Of a stretch of DNA of 35,720 bases, positions 24,067-33,463 are shown one piece after another. The notes beneath the pieces were generated by a model, which saw nothing but the letters and a program-made list of their open reading frames with translations, ran no database searches and was not told where the DNA came from. Both the position numbers and the translations under genes were made by a program. The stretch comes from Oscillospiraceae bacterium (GTDB taxonomy: Bacteria; Bacillota; Clostridia; Oscillospirales; Oscillospiraceae): contig JAFYVL010000070.1 in NCBI GenBank assembly GCA_017549125.1, positions 1 through 35,720 on the forward strand, given 5' to 3'. Each line of letters opens with the position of its first letter. Position 1 is the first letter of the stretch.

Positions 24067-24125
24067 CTTATTGGCGACACCCAATGAGAGGTTGTGTCAG
24101 CTTTTAGAATTGAAGGAGGTTCTTT

Positions 24126-25247
24126 ATGATTTGCAGAAATTGTCAAGCTGTGCTGGAGGAGAATAGCGTGTTCTGCTCCCATTGCGGACAGCGTGCAGAA
24201 GAACCCATGCCCAATCCGGTCAGCCAATGCCCCAATTGTGGTAAAGAGCTGGCGCCGGGCGCGGTGTTTTGTGTGGGTTGCGGTCAGCAGATCCAGCAAG
24301 TACCGAAGCCGGTGATGCCCCCTGTCCAGCAAAAGAAATCCAAGAAAATTCCCATTCTCATCGGTATTGCGGTGGCCTTGTTGCTGGTGGCTGTACTGGT
24401 GGTGGGCTTGGTATTTCACTGGTTCATAGATCGTGATCCCGGTGAAGAGATCACGGATGCGGTGGAAAACACCGTGGAGACCGGAAACTTTACTGTGAAG
24501 TATAGGGCTTCTTACGAGGACTTCCAAGGGGATGTTGAGCGTGTGCAAGGCACGGTGTATATGTCCATCGACAGACGGAATCAAGACGTGACTATGCAGA
24601 TCGATGTGGAGGATGCCAACGGCCACGTGCAGCAGACCTATGCCCTGTATGACGGCTACTTCACCGACGGCAACAACTATGAGGATGTCAGCGAAGACAT
24701 TTCCGCTCTGTTTGCCTCTGAGGAAGTGGAGATGGACATGGATGAGATGATGTCTCTGGTGATGGCGCAATTGGGCGATGTGGATTTGGAGATGCTCAGC
24801 CAGCTTGTGAATCTGGATAATTTGGAAACCTGTCTTTCCAACTATGGAGAAAAGCTCAATGATGAGGCGTGGTTGGAGGAATACGCAGGTCTTTCCATAG
24901 ATAAGAATGGGTCTGTGACCACCTATGCTTTCGAACCCAATCTGTATACTTTCGTCAGCGGTAGTTTGGATGTGTTTGAGACCGTATTCCAGAATAAGTA
25001 TCAGTTTATCGCCGTGAAGGAAATGCTGTTGAGTCTGCGAGACCCGGCAAACCACACCAATATTCGTCTGGCCTTTGAGGTGCAGAAGGAACGGCTGGTT
25101 GGTCTGGAATTGCTGCTGGGTGGCACAGAGGAAGGTCTGGCCGAAGGCGAAACCGTGAAGGTGGATGTGGCGATCTCGCAATTTGGCACGACCCGGATCG
25201 ATGAAGATTTGCTGGCACAGCTGCTGGCCGATGCCCAATATTCATAA
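24126..25247 (+). CDS. Membrane-anchored double zinc-ribbon protein
   Basis: The 373-residue protein starts with two CxxC pairs twice over: CRNC..CSHC (C3, C6, C17, C20) and CPNC..CVGC (about 35-52), each a zinc ribbon. A Pro/Lys-rich linker leads to one transmembrane helix (about 74-98), followed by an acidic extracytoplasmic domain of about 270 residues without recognised motifs. Such zinc-ribbon membrane proteins are common in Clostridia and mostly uncharacterised. AAGGAGG precedes the ATG. It stands alone between its own promoter and a terminator. Confidence 0.88.
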   Translation: MICRNCQAVLEENSVFCSHCGQRAEEPMPNPVSQCPNCGKELAPGAVFCVGCGQQIQQVPKPVMPPVQQKKSKKIPILIGIAVALLLVAVLVVGLVFHWFIDRDPGEEITDAVENTVETGNFTVKYRASYEDFQGDVERVQGTVYMSIDRRNQDVTMQIDVEDANGHVQQTYALYDGYFTDGNNYEDVSEDISALFASEEVEMDMDEMMSLVMAQLGDVDLEMLSQLVNLDNLETCLSNYGEKLNDEAWLEEYAGLSIDKNGSVTTYAFEPNLYTFVSGSLDVFETVFQNKYQFIAVKEMLLSLRDPANHTNIRLAFEVQKERLVGLELLLGGTEEGLAEGETVKVDVAISQFGTTRIDEDLLAQLLADAQYS

Positions 25248-25262
25248 ACGCATAATAGTTCA

Positions 25263-25300
25263 GGGAGACGGCTGGGTTCAGCCGTCTCCCTTGCTTTTTC
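25263..25300 (+). terminator. Intrinsic terminator after the zinc-ribbon gene
   Basis: Arms GGGAGACGGCTG and CAGCCGTCTCCC are followed by TTGCTTTTTC. Confidence 0.85.
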
Positions 25301-25320
25301 ATTTCGTACGGGTAAAGCCG

Positions 25321-25349
25321 GGGGACAGGAGAGCCGTCCCTTTGTCCCC
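25321..25349. repeat. Degenerate palindromic repeat, copy 1
   Basis: Outer arms GGGGACA and TGTCCCC enclose GAGAGCCGTCCC. It belongs to the GACGGTTCT/TGTCC-type repeat set scattered through 25.3-26.7 kb. Confidence 0.65.
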
Positions 25350-25357
25350 TAACCCCT

Positions 25358-25777
25358 CTATTTTCCTTTCCCTCGGCGTTTCGTAATCCAACGATCATAC
25401 GCCCAATCACGGCTTGAGGGTCGATTGAATAAAATAATAAATAATATAATCCAGAAGGCATCAAACCAGTAGATTACTAATGCAATTATTCTTCCGACAG
25501 CATATGAATGATTAGTAAAATATAATGCTGTGCATATAATTAAGCAAATGCAATGAATTACTATGACGCCAAGGTAGAACCAAATAATTATCTTGGGTAT
25601 CTCTTCCCTGTATCTACTGTAAAAAAACCATTCCTTTAGGGTTTCTCCCTTTTTCCTTTTCTTGTATGCGCTTCTGTTTAACTGATACAGCTTAATACCA
25701 CCAATAAACTGGCGAAGGAGAAGAAAAGAAATAAGAAGCTGTAAGCATATTAGAATAATTTGATTTCGAAAATTCAT
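25358..25777 (-). CDS. Small multi-pass membrane protein, unknown
   Basis: The 139-residue protein has an N-terminal hydrophobic segment (about 5-25), a Lys/Arg-rich loop (YKKRKKGETLKEW) and two further transmembrane segments (about 60-86 and 93-117), ending in a basic tail. I do not recognise a family. Base composition is clearly more AT-rich than the metabolic genes to the left, as for the next two genes. It is the third small gene downstream of the Rhs gene, on the same strand. An immunity or accessory role is possible but unproven. Confidence 0.65.
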   Translation of the reverse strand: MNFRNQIILICLQLLISFLLLRQFIGGIKLYQLNRSAYKKRKKGETLKEWFFYSRYREEIPKIIIWFYLGVIVIHCICLIICTALYFTNHSYAVGRIIALVIYWFDAFWIILFIILFNRPSSRDWAYDRWITKRRGKGK

Positions 25778-25886
25778 TAGCTGCTCCTAGTTACGCATTC
25801 TAATTTTTGCAAAGCGATGTAGCGGCATTGATTCCTATCGTGTTTTGAAGATCTTTCCAACTATTTTTAAATAACCTCTTATAGGA

Positions 25887-26011
25887 GACAAGGGAACGGT
25901 TCTCTTGTCCCCAAACCTACGTCATAGCCAAACCTTCCCCAAAGGGGAAGGTTTTTTCGTGGGACGGAACTGCACACCGAACCGTCCACTGTCTTACATT
26001 CTCTTGTCCCT
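25887..26011. repeat. Degenerate palindromic repeats, copies 2 and 3, with an embedded hairpin
   Basis: Copy 2 is GACAAG...CTTGTC around GGAACGGTTCT (25887-25909). Copy 3 spans GGGACGG (25961) to TGTCCC (26010). Between them, CCTTCCCC-AAA-GGGGAAGG followed by six T residues (about 25933-25957) could act as a terminator on the plus strand. The stretch 25778-25886 holds nothing else I recognise. Confidence 0.6.
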
Positions 26012-26526
26012 TATGCGTCCTTTTTTCTACCTTTAATCTTAAAAAAGTAAGATATCGAAATAGATAGACATATTGCGGCTGCAACGATAGTTGAGATCCT
26101 TCCTGGATAGGAGGAGGCATGAACATACTGATTATAATCTGCCAAGGAGAATATGTCTTTTGCATCTGTTTTTAATGAGGCGATATTTACAAAAGCCGCA
26201 TTATTCAAGTGTTGAACCATAAAGTTTTCAATCCGAAAATAGATAATTTGTCCAGTTTCTAAATGTTGCACATCGTCTATGTTTATCTTTTTGCAGATGC
26301 TTTCCGATATAAGCAAATTATTACTATACTCTTTTACGCTTATTTCGGCAGAAATATCATTCCCGATCTTAGTAACCTCGACACCCGTAACAGTTGCTGT
26401 ATATAATGTTGTCGTTTTCTCTGTTTGCTGATCAATGTTACGCGTGATAAGTAAAAGCCCTATTAGTCCAATAAAAAATACAAAAGACACAATCATAATT
26501 ATGAATTGATGCCATAACCGCCTCAT
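26011..26526 (-). CDS. Small membrane protein, unknown
   Basis: The 171-residue protein has an N-terminal transmembrane helix (about 8-28), a soluble middle of roughly 100 residues rich in beta strands, and a second helix near the C-terminus (about 143-162) followed by KIKGRKK. I do not recognise a family; the two-helix layout recalls DUF3592-like proteins, but I cannot confirm that. An AGAAGGAGAAAG purine run just before the ATG can serve as ribosome binding site. The gene is AT-rich and lies between copies 3 and 4 of the repeat. Confidence 0.65.
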   Translation of the reverse strand: MRRLWHQFIIMIVSFVFFIGLIGLLLITRNIDQQTEKTTTLYTATVTGVEVTKIGNDISAEISVKEYSNNLLISESICKKINIDDVQHLETGQIIYFRIENFMVQHLNNAAFVNIASLKTDAKDIFSLADYNQYVHASSYPGRISTIVAAAICLSISISYFFKIKGRKKDA

Positions 26527-26595
26527 CGTACTTTCTCCTTCTGGTTAACCTTTTTATTATGCTAGTGCGAAAATACTAAAAAAATCAGGAGCTGG

Positions 26596-26704
26596 AGGAC
26601 AGGGGACGGTACTGTGTCCTAGTGTGTAAATATATTGCGAGAATAATCAAAAAATAGGAATTTGCAAACATTTTAAGCCAAGACAGAGAACCGTCCCCCG
26701 TCTT
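26596..26704. repeat. Degenerate palindromic repeats, copies 4 and 5
   Basis: Copy 4 is AGGACA...TGTCCT around GGGGACGGTACTG (26596-26620). Copy 5 is AAGAC...GTCTT around AGAGAACCGTCCCCC (26680-26704) and ends at the stop of the 26711 gene. Confidence 0.6.
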
Positions 26705-26710
26705 ATACAG

Positions 26711-27280
26711 CTATTCTGCCTTAGATAAATTCCATTCTTCAATAAAATCTAACACAATGGCTTTCTTGTGATGATTATCCTGCACAAATGCGGTCAAATA
26801 GGAAATTGTCATAGATGATTGATCTACAAACGTAAACTCAAATGAATAGCACATTCCATCGTAGACATTATTATCCAGATAATGCTCTATACTCTTGGAT
26901 GGCGAATTTGCTGAGTACAGTAACATATTGTGATTAATACGTTTTTCCTGTGCCAAGCTGTCAATTCTGGTGATCTCTTGTTGAAACAATTCCGGTGATT
27001 CAAAATGATATTCCAGATAGATTACAAATCCAGGCTCATAACGGATACCTGTATAATAGTAGTAATACTTGGCGTTTGAAGGATTATAGTTTTTCTTATC
27101 CATTAAGAATCCAACGAAATCTTCTTGTAAACTATTATTTACATAAGTATCTACTTGTAAATATTTCGTAGGATTTGTTGTCGTTTTTTCGCTAGTAAGG
27201 GTTATGATTATCTGTATAATAATCAGACATACTATTATAATCAAAGCCAAATATAAAAATTTTTTTACGATTCCTTTCAT
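26711..27280 (-). CDS. Membrane-anchored protein directly downstream of Rhs (immunity candidate)
   Basis: The 189-residue protein has one N-terminal transmembrane helix (about 7-29) and a soluble outside domain of about 155 residues with a YYYYYTG run. No family is recognised. Its ATG shares a base with the Rhs stop codon (TAATG), so the two are coupled in translation. A small gene immediately after a polymorphic Rhs protein often encodes the matching immunity protein; a membrane-anchored outer domain would suit a toxin acting outside the cytoplasm. That role is inferred from position only. Confidence 0.72.
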   Translation of the reverse strand: MKGIVKKFLYLALIIIVCLIIIQIIITLTSEKTTTNPTKYLQVDTYVNNSLQEDFVGFLMDKKNYNPSNAKYYYYYTGIRYEPGFVIYLEYHFESPELFQQEITRIDSLAQEKRINHNMLLYSANSPSKSIEHYLDNNVYDGMCYSFEFTFVDQSSMTISYLTAFVQDNHHKKAIVLDFIEEWNLSKAE

Positions 27281-30200
27281 TATGCAAAAAACTCCAAAAA
27301 CGTGTAAATAGCTAATTGCCGTTTTAGAAAATTTCCTTTAGGACGCAAATCTAGGCTTTGCGAACTTAGAATTGGGTTTTCTGAGCCTGAGAATACTTGC
27401 ATAGCTGCAAACCCAAGTTCTCCGCTTGACGCAATTTTATAAGTAGCATTATGTGCAACCCATTGGGCAATCATAAAATCATTACTACCGTATTCTTCTC
27501 GGCTAAAATATTCGCTCTTAGAAACAACATTGAGAATTGCGTCCATTTCATAAGTTGAGGTTACCTTTAAGGATTCTTCAATGTGTATATTGACATATTC
27601 ATTATTGCCTCCCGTTGTATAGAATTTTACATTAAGCTTGCCTTCGGCTGGTTCACCAATGCCTTCATAATACACATGGACAGTAGAAGCATTATACTTT
27701 CTGGCAGCATTCTGCTTTTTATAAGGCTCTTGATTTTCGGAAGATGGGATAGAAAGGATAGCCGCAAAGGCTGCAATTCCACCTAAAACTAATCCCCATA
27801 ATTCTCCTGTATAGTCTGCGTTCATAACAGGATTGTTGCCGCAATATGCAAACATATTGTTGCCGGTAAAGCTTTGACCTGTACTGGTAAATATGTCCGC
27901 ATTGATAAACCTACCCGTATAGGGATCATAATATCTGCTTTGGAGGTAGTACAGTTGAGTTTCTGCATCGTAGACATAGCCCCGGTAGCGCAAGGGGTTC
28001 AGCTGACCAACAATGCTGTTATAGAAGCTCAGACAATTACCCCAGGCATCGTAGCCGTATTTGGCACATGGAGTGCCGTTGGCATTTACGATATTCACCA
28101 CATCGCCCTGCAGATTGGTTACATAGTAATAAACCTCGTTGTTGCAGGTAAGGGTGAGGGGTGTACCCTGGGCATCATAGGCAAATTCCATAACTGCTGT
28201 TGTGCTGCCGTTTGTATATTCCATCCGGACAAGCTGTGAGCCGTTATAGATATATTTGTAGCTGGAATTGCCGTAGGTACGGCCTGTACGCATACCGTCG
28301 GCATCGTAGGTATAGGTGCCGGTAGTGCTGCCCTGTTGGATCGTGGTCAGTTCTCTGCCATGCTCCCATGTAAATTGCATACCCCGGTAGGAGAGGGGAT
28401 TACCAATTTCATCATAGGTAATATCCGTTCCCATATAGGCGGTCAGAAGATCGCCCCACTCATCACCATAGGTGTAATTCCGGGTGAATATAGGCTGTCC
28501 CAATTCGCCGGTAGTATAGAGGTATACTGTTTTTGCAAGGATATTACCCGCGTTATCATAGGACATGATGCTGATGGAACCGTCATATTGATTATCTTCC
28601 CGGATCAGCTGGTTCTGACTGTCATATTGATAGGTGGTCGTACTGTTTGTGCCTTCATTAGCAGTCAGAATATTACCGTTATCATCGTATGTATAAGAGT
28701 AGGTAACATCATAGCTGCCAATTTGGGTACGGTAGGTGGCTACCTGGGTGCTGTTGGGGTTAAAGGTGTAGGTCTCGGTTTTGACGGTGGTATCGCCGTT
28801 TTTGGTCACCTGCTGGGTGATTCTGCCCAGGGTGTCGTAGGTGTATTCCACGGTGATGCCATCGGTAGTCTTGGAGGTCACCCGGTTGTCCGTATCGTAA
28901 GTGTAGCTTGTAGTGTGAGTAACACCGTTAATGATCTCCGTCTGGGTAGTCAGATTATTGGAGGTATCATAGCTATAGGCCACACTATGGGAATAATCTG
29001 TACCGGTTTCCGTATATTTCATGGTTCTGCCGGTGTTGTCATAGAAATACCGGGTGGTTCTGCCGGTGGAAGAATCGGTCATAGCTGCCAGCGCACCGTC
29101 ATTATCATACTGATAGGTAACCGTGTCCCCATCCTCGTAGGTTTGGCAGATCAAACGACCCTTTTCATCGTAAGTATATTCTACACTATCTCCATTGCCG
29201 TAGTCAAGCCCCGCCAGATAGAAATTCCGGTCATCGGTGTAGCGGTAGCTTGCCAGGGTGCGGCTGCCGATCTTTACCGATGTACGCAGTCCGAAATTGC
29301 CATAGGTGAAATCATAGGTGGTGGTAGGGGTTTTCACCTTCGTCAGATAATCATCCGTATAGGTATACGCCACGGACATGTCAAGCTCAGTATCGGTGGT
29401 AGCCGCAATGGTTGCCGCCCGGTACATTTCATCATAAGTATAGACCGTCTTGGTGTCGTCCGTATCGTTGGGGTACTTGACCCAGTTCAGCATATTGGTA
29501 TCCGGGTCATATTCGTAGGTGGTCACCTTGCCCAGAGAATTGGTGGCAGTGACCATCCGGTTGCCGTCTGCGGTGTAGGTAGCAGAGGAGGTAACGGTTG
29601 TGGTATTATCCGTCACAGATACGGAGGTATTGTTGCCGTAGGTGTCATAGACGAAGTTATACACCAAGCCCTCTTCGGTGGTAGCGGTGGTGACGTTGTG
29701 ATAATCGTCATAGGTGTAGGTCAGCTCTGCACCGGTGGGCAGAATGGCCTTGGTCAGGTCGTTGTCCGTGTACTCATATTCGGTCTTTTGCTTCTGCAGA
29801 TCCACCACGGAGATCACATTGCCGTCCTCGTCGTAGGTGTAGCTGCTGCCGAACTGCTCCTTGTACAGCTGGATACCGTCAAAATAAACGGTGTTCACAT
29901 TGTAATCGTAGGCAATTGCTACGGTTATGGAATTATATGCCTTTTCCGCCACCATGACCTGGGCGGTGTACTGCCAGCTTTGTCCAGCGTTGGTATCCGG
30001 GTTAAAGCTTGCCACAAATTCCTTGGTGGTGCCGTCCGTATAGTGGAAAGTACCGATCAGAGCAAACCGCCGCTGATTTTCGCCCTCCTCAGCCTCCGGC
30101 AGAGGTGCGGAGTCGCCCTTTGCCCAACCAGTCAACACAAAGTTATCATCCTTGGCACCGGATACGGGGATGCTTTGGGTGATTCGCTTTTGCTGAGTGG

Positions 30201-33200
30201 GATCACCGGTGATTTGGTATACATCATTGCTTAACTGGGGTGCGCCGGGGGTCTGTACTGTGGTGCGGCCTGTGCTTGCGCTCCATGCAGCGGTATTGCG
30301 GAAATCACCGTTCTGCACCAGATTATACCGGCTGGCAGATGCGGCATTTTCCAGCTGCACGCAATCTACATATACATTGCCTGAACCATTGAGTTGTGTT
30401 TGCACACCAACTGCCATATCCAAAGCGGAGTCGCTGGTATTGGTGTAGCTGACCTCCATCCGTGTCCAGTCGCTGTTTGCGGCCAGGGGTTGAGAGGTGG
30501 CATTGCCCAACGTCAGTACCGCCCCGCAGCCCTCTGTCTTTACATAGGCGGAGAAGGTGTAGGTTGCCCCTGCGGGAATGGTGATTGGGTCAGAAACAGC
30601 ATTATTGGGGTAGGGGATACACAGGGATTTTTGACCCTGGTAGGATTTGACGGTGGATATTTCGTTTTCGGTTTCGTATGCCCCGGAAGGATGCCAAACG
30701 GTGCCGTTTTCAAAGCCCGTATCCGTCAGTAGATTGACTACGGTGTTTTGTAGCTTGGAGGACAGCCGCAGCTGATTGGCCTTTCCGGATTCTGCACTGT
30801 CGTTAATGGCATATGCGGCATATTGGGCGTGACCCTCATCGTCCTGCACGGACACCGTATTGCCCATATTGTTAAACTGCAGGATCTCCACCTGTCCGTT
30901 GTGATCGGTAAAGGTGGTTTGATTGTGGGAATATTCGATATTCAGCTCACCGCCCTGAGTGGTGCCGTGGGATTCCTTTACCTGCCGCACCCGGTAGGGC
31001 TGGTGATCCGAAGTGGGGACATAATAGGCATACTGCAATTGGTAGCCGTCCACATCCTGAGCGGTCATAAGCACATGGGCATTATTGTAGATATAGGTAC
31101 TTTCCTCTCCGTCCGCATCCGTAATGGTGGTCAGGTTGCCCTGGGCGTCATAAACAAAGGTCATGTATGACTTGGGGATCTCGGCGGTGCCGTAGTAGTC
31201 GATACCGCTCAGATTGCCGTCTGGGTATTTGAAGTCGTATATACGCCCCACACCGTCTGTGATCTTATCGATGCACATGCTGGTGGTTGTGGTGTAGGTA
31301 ATGGTAATGCTGCTCTTGGTTGCCTGGTTATTGATCTGTCGTATCAGCCTTCCCTTGGTGTCAAACACACTCACATTGCCCGTCTTGTCCGTAATGGAAT
31401 ACACACCGCCTGTAACACCGGTGTTTGCCGCCACGCTGACGGAACGAAGGGTCAGTTCCAAGCCGTCCTCGTCCTCGAATACGCCGTAGGATTTGTTTTT
31501 GAAGTAATGGCGGGTGCCGTCGGCATCCTCCCAGATGTAGTATTTCTTGCTGTCGATGGTAGTGGAGCTGATGCGCTGGTTAAAGTTGGTGCGCCAGCCG
31601 TAACCCATGCTGAACTCGTTGGTGGTATGCTCGCCTAGATTGTACACATGGGTAATGGATACCGGCATACGGTTGCCGCCAAAGCCCATATCGCTCCGTG
31701 TCCACACCAGATTGCCGGTGTAGCTGTTCACATAGCCCGTACCTGCACGGCCTGCAGATGCGCTGGCATAATCCCAGTAGCCCTCCAAACCGTTGTTGTT
31801 GCGGTACACGATGAATAGTTGGGGCCTGGATTCGGCAACACCGTAGTTCTCAGACAGGAATTGCTTATAGCTTTCCGTAGTCCCGTTCTCAATGGCATCG
31901 CTGGCCTTGAACATCATGCCTGTATTGCCGGAGACGTACCATTCCCGGACAATATCCGTCACATCCCAGTCGTACCAGGCGATATCCTTGACGATAGCAT
32001 AATCCTCAATGGTGGGGTTGAATTCCGGCTTGTTCGTCCAGGAAATATTGGCAGACCGCCAGGGTTGGTTGACCTTATGTACCTCCACAGGGGTGGTGGT
32101 AGAGGAGGCAAATGCCTTGTAATTGGCAACGGTTGCGCTGATGATCACATCAGAGGAGGTCAGCGCAGGCAGCTCCAAATACTGTAAATAGAAGCGGTGC
32201 ACACCGTATTTGTTGCTGTAGCCGCAGGCGTTCATGCCCCAGCCCTCTCCTTGCTCATTTTTCTGGGAGACGGTGCGGTCTTCGATATTACTGCGGCTCA
32301 GATCTGCGCTGACCACCGGGTCAACGATCACCGGCCATGCTCTGTCCTTGGCTGACAGCCAGGACCGGGACAGCGTATAGGTCAGGGTATAGCTGCTGCC
32401 CTTTCCGGTCAGCTGTACCTGTACATCGTCGCAGTATTCACCGGCGGCGTCCTCCATGTAGGGTGCGGGCATGGACATGACCACGGTTTTGCCGTCTCTG
32501 TCGTAAAAATCGATCTGTCCGCTTTCCTGCAGAACCGGGCGTAGCTGGCCCACATCCAGGCGGTAGCGGTATCCGGTCAGATTGGGGTCGTAGGCTTCCA
32601 GTACGATGGATTCCTTCACGGTGTTGGATTGTAGATCGTACTGAATATTGGTATTGCTGAATACTTTCTGATAGCTGATTCTGGCATAATTCTTTTCTGC
32701 TACAGCCTCGGGAAATTCTGCTTCTTGATGAAGATCTTCTGCATCGAGAGCAATAACCGTTGCGGGAGTGCTTTGTGCGGAGAATGTTTGAAGGTTTTCT
32801 TCGCTTGTTGTGATAGTACGCATTGTCTCCAGGGCTTTTAACTCCCCCTCTAAGGCAAAGGACAGAGTATAGCCATCCTTTTCAATGACAATGTCCGTTT
32901 GACTGCTGATTTGTTGGGGGAATCGCACATCCCATACACCGGCGGTGTTGGCATAGGTGCCGTCCTTCCGGATGGTGAGGGTGTTATCAATTTCTGCCCA
33001 ATTGCCGTCCTTTTCGTAATGGACAGCATCCGAATAGAGCACAGCCATGCTTAGACCGTTGCTTAGACGGAATTGTTTGGAATATTCTGTTCGTTTCTCC
33101 GTCAGTTCTTCCACGATTTGAACATCTTTTGCGGAAGCTACGATTTCTGCGTTTTCAAGGTGTGTTGCGGTTTCTTTGCCGTTTTGCAGGTTCTGCGCCA

Positions 33201-33279
33201 ATACGCTCAGCGGTAGCATATTGACCAACAAAACAAAAGTCAAAAATAGGCTCAGAGCTTGTAAGAATTTCTTTAACAT
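27280..33279 (-). CDS. Secreted Rhs/YD-repeat protein with variable C-terminal tip
   Basis: The 1999-residue protein begins with a signal peptide (likely cleavage after A28 in LSVLA-QN). Rough layout: DNRLRE-like domain (about 325-495), start of the Rhs shell (GYVNSYTGNLVWTRSDMGFG, about 510-560), first YD repeats, two carbohydrate-binding-like beta domains (LLTDTGFENG from about 853; LVQNGDFRNTAAW from about 981), dense YD repeats (about 1145-1760) and the conserved core end YDPYTGRFINAD (about 1784-1795). The last 160 or so residues are unlike the rest, AT-rich in DNA and of unknown fold; a short hydrophobic LVLGGIAAFAAIL precedes them. Known relatives are cell-surface or polymorphic toxin proteins. 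It has its own promoter and an AAAGGAG site before the ATG. Confidence 0.93.
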   Translation of the reverse strand: MLKKFLQALSLFLTFVLLVNMLPLSVLAQNLQNGKETATHLENAEIVASAKDVQIVEELTEKRTEYSKQFRLSNGLSMAVLYSDAVHYEKDGNWAEIDNTLTIRKDGTYANTAGVWDVRFPQQISSQTDIVIEKDGYTLSFALEGELKALETMRTITTSEENLQTFSAQSTPATVIALDAEDLHQEAEFPEAVAEKNYARISYQKVFSNTNIQYDLQSNTVKESIVLEAYDPNLTGYRYRLDVGQLRPVLQESGQIDFYDRDGKTVVMSMPAPYMEDAAGEYCDDVQVQLTGKGSSYTLTYTLSRSWLSAKDRAWPVIVDPVVSADLSRSNIEDRTVSQKNEQGEGWGMNACGYSNKYGVHRFYLQYLELPALTSSDVIISATVANYKAFASSTTTPVEVHKVNQPWRSANISWTNKPEFNPTIEDYAIVKDIAWYDWDVTDIVREWYVSGNTGMMFKASDAIENGTTESYKQFLSENYGVAESRPQLFIVYRNNNGLEGYWDYASASAGRAGTGYVNSYTGNLVWTRSDMGFGGNRMPVSITHVYNLGEHTTNEFSMGYGWRTNFNQRISSTTIDSKKYYIWEDADGTRHYFKNKSYGVFEDEDGLELTLRSVSVAANTGVTGGVYSITDKTGNVSVFDTKGRLIRQINNQATKSSITITYTTTTSMCIDKITDGVGRIYDFKYPDGNLSGIDYYGTAEIPKSYMTFVYDAQGNLTTITDADGEESTYIYNNAHVLMTAQDVDGYQLQYAYYVPTSDHQPYRVRQVKESHGTTQGGELNIEYSHNQTTFTDHNGQVEILQFNNMGNTVSVQDDEGHAQYAAYAINDSAESGKANQLRLSSKLQNTVVNLLTDTGFENGTVWHPSGAYETENEISTVKSYQGQKSLCIPYPNNAVSDPITIPAGATYTFSAYVKTEGCGAVLTLGNATSQPLAANSDWTRMEVSYTNTSDSALDMAVGVQTQLNGSGNVYVDCVQLENAASASRYNLVQNGDFRNTAAWSASTGRTTVQTPGAPQLSNDVYQITGDPTQQKRITQSIPVSGAKDDNFVLTGWAKGDSAPLPEAEEGENQRRFALIGTFHYTDGTTKEFVASFNPDTNAGQSWQYTAQVMVAEKAYNSITVAIAYDYNVNTVYFDGIQLYKEQFGSSYTYDEDGNVISVVDLQKQKTEYEYTDNDLTKAILPTGAELTYTYDDYHNVTTATTEEGLVYNFVYDTYGNNTSVSVTDNTTTVTSSATYTADGNRMVTATNSLGKVTTYEYDPDTNMLNWVKYPNDTDDTKTVYTYDEMYRAATIAATTDTELDMSVAYTYTDDYLTKVKTPTTTYDFTYGNFGLRTSVKIGSRTLASYRYTDDRNFYLAGLDYGNGDSVEYTYDEKGRLICQTYEDGDTVTYQYDNDGALAAMTDSSTGRTTRYFYDNTGRTMKYTETGTDYSHSVAYSYDTSNNLTTQTEIINGVTHTTSYTYDTDNRVTSKTTDGITVEYTYDTLGRITQQVTKNGDTTVKTETYTFNPNSTQVATYRTQIGSYDVTYSYTYDDNGNILTANEGTNSTTTYQYDSQNQLIREDNQYDGSISIMSYDNAGNILAKTVYLYTTGELGQPIFTRNYTYGDEWGDLLTAYMGTDITYDEIGNPLSYRGMQFTWEHGRELTTIQQGSTTGTYTYDADGMRTGRTYGNSSYKYIYNGSQLVRMEYTNGSTTAVMEFAYDAQGTPLTLTCNNEVYYYVTNLQGDVVNIVNANGTPCAKYGYDAWGNCLSFYNSIVGQLNPLRYRGYVYDAETQLYYLQSRYYDPYTGRFINADIFTSTGQSFTGNNMFAYCGNNPVMNADYTGELWGLVLGGIAAFAAILSIPSSENQEPYKKQNAARKYNASTVHVYYEGIGEPAEGKLNVKFYTTGGNNEYVNIHIEESLKVTSTYEMDAILNVVSKSEYFSREEYGSNDFMIAQWVAHNATYKIASSGELGFAAMQVFSGSENPILSSQSLDLRPKGNFLKRQLAIYTFLEFFA

Positions 33280-33297
33280 ATTTAGTCACTCCTTTCG

Positions 33298-33321
33298 ATA
33301 TCCCCAGATTTTTTGGGGTAT
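33298..33321 (-). promoter_or_regulatory. Stem-loop in the Rhs mRNA leader
   Basis: The leader RNA can fold TACCCC with GGGGATA around AAAAAATCT, a few bases before the AAAGGAG ribosome binding site. It may affect mRNA stability or translation start. Confidence 0.4.
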
Positions 33322-33330
33322 CTTTAGTTT

Positions 33331-33359
33331 AGCATACTCCTTTTGTCGAAATTTGTCAA
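33331..33359 (-). promoter_or_regulatory. Promoter of the Rhs gene
   Basis: TTGACA (33354-33359), a 17-base spacer and TATGCT (33331-33336) on the minus strand. The -35 region lies in three near-repeats of TTTGACAAA/TTCGACAAA. Confidence 0.65.
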
Positions 33360-33407
33360 ATTTTGTCAAAACAAAAGAATACTTTGCTTATTTTATGTAT
33401 TTGGTGA

Positions 33408-33436
33408 TTGCAAGGTTGTAAATGCTGTGTTATAAT
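33408..33436 (+). promoter_or_regulatory. Promoter of the FGGY kinase gene
   Basis: TTGCAA (33408-33413), a 17-base spacer and a perfect TATAAT (33431-33436) lie 27 bases before the start codon. Confidence 0.75.
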
Positions 33437-33463
33437 TGAAAAAAATACCTAGGAGGGTAATAT

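Noticed and set aside
27850-29850. Repetitive DNA in the Rhs gene as a possible tandem or CRISPR repeat
   Set aside because: The repetition is at protein level (YD repeats) with diverged DNA; there are no equal spacers.
28336-30234. Plus-strand frame of 632 codons inside the Rhs gene
   Set aside because: It is antisense to the YD repeats and has the Ile/Val/Gly-rich composition expected of such a shadow.
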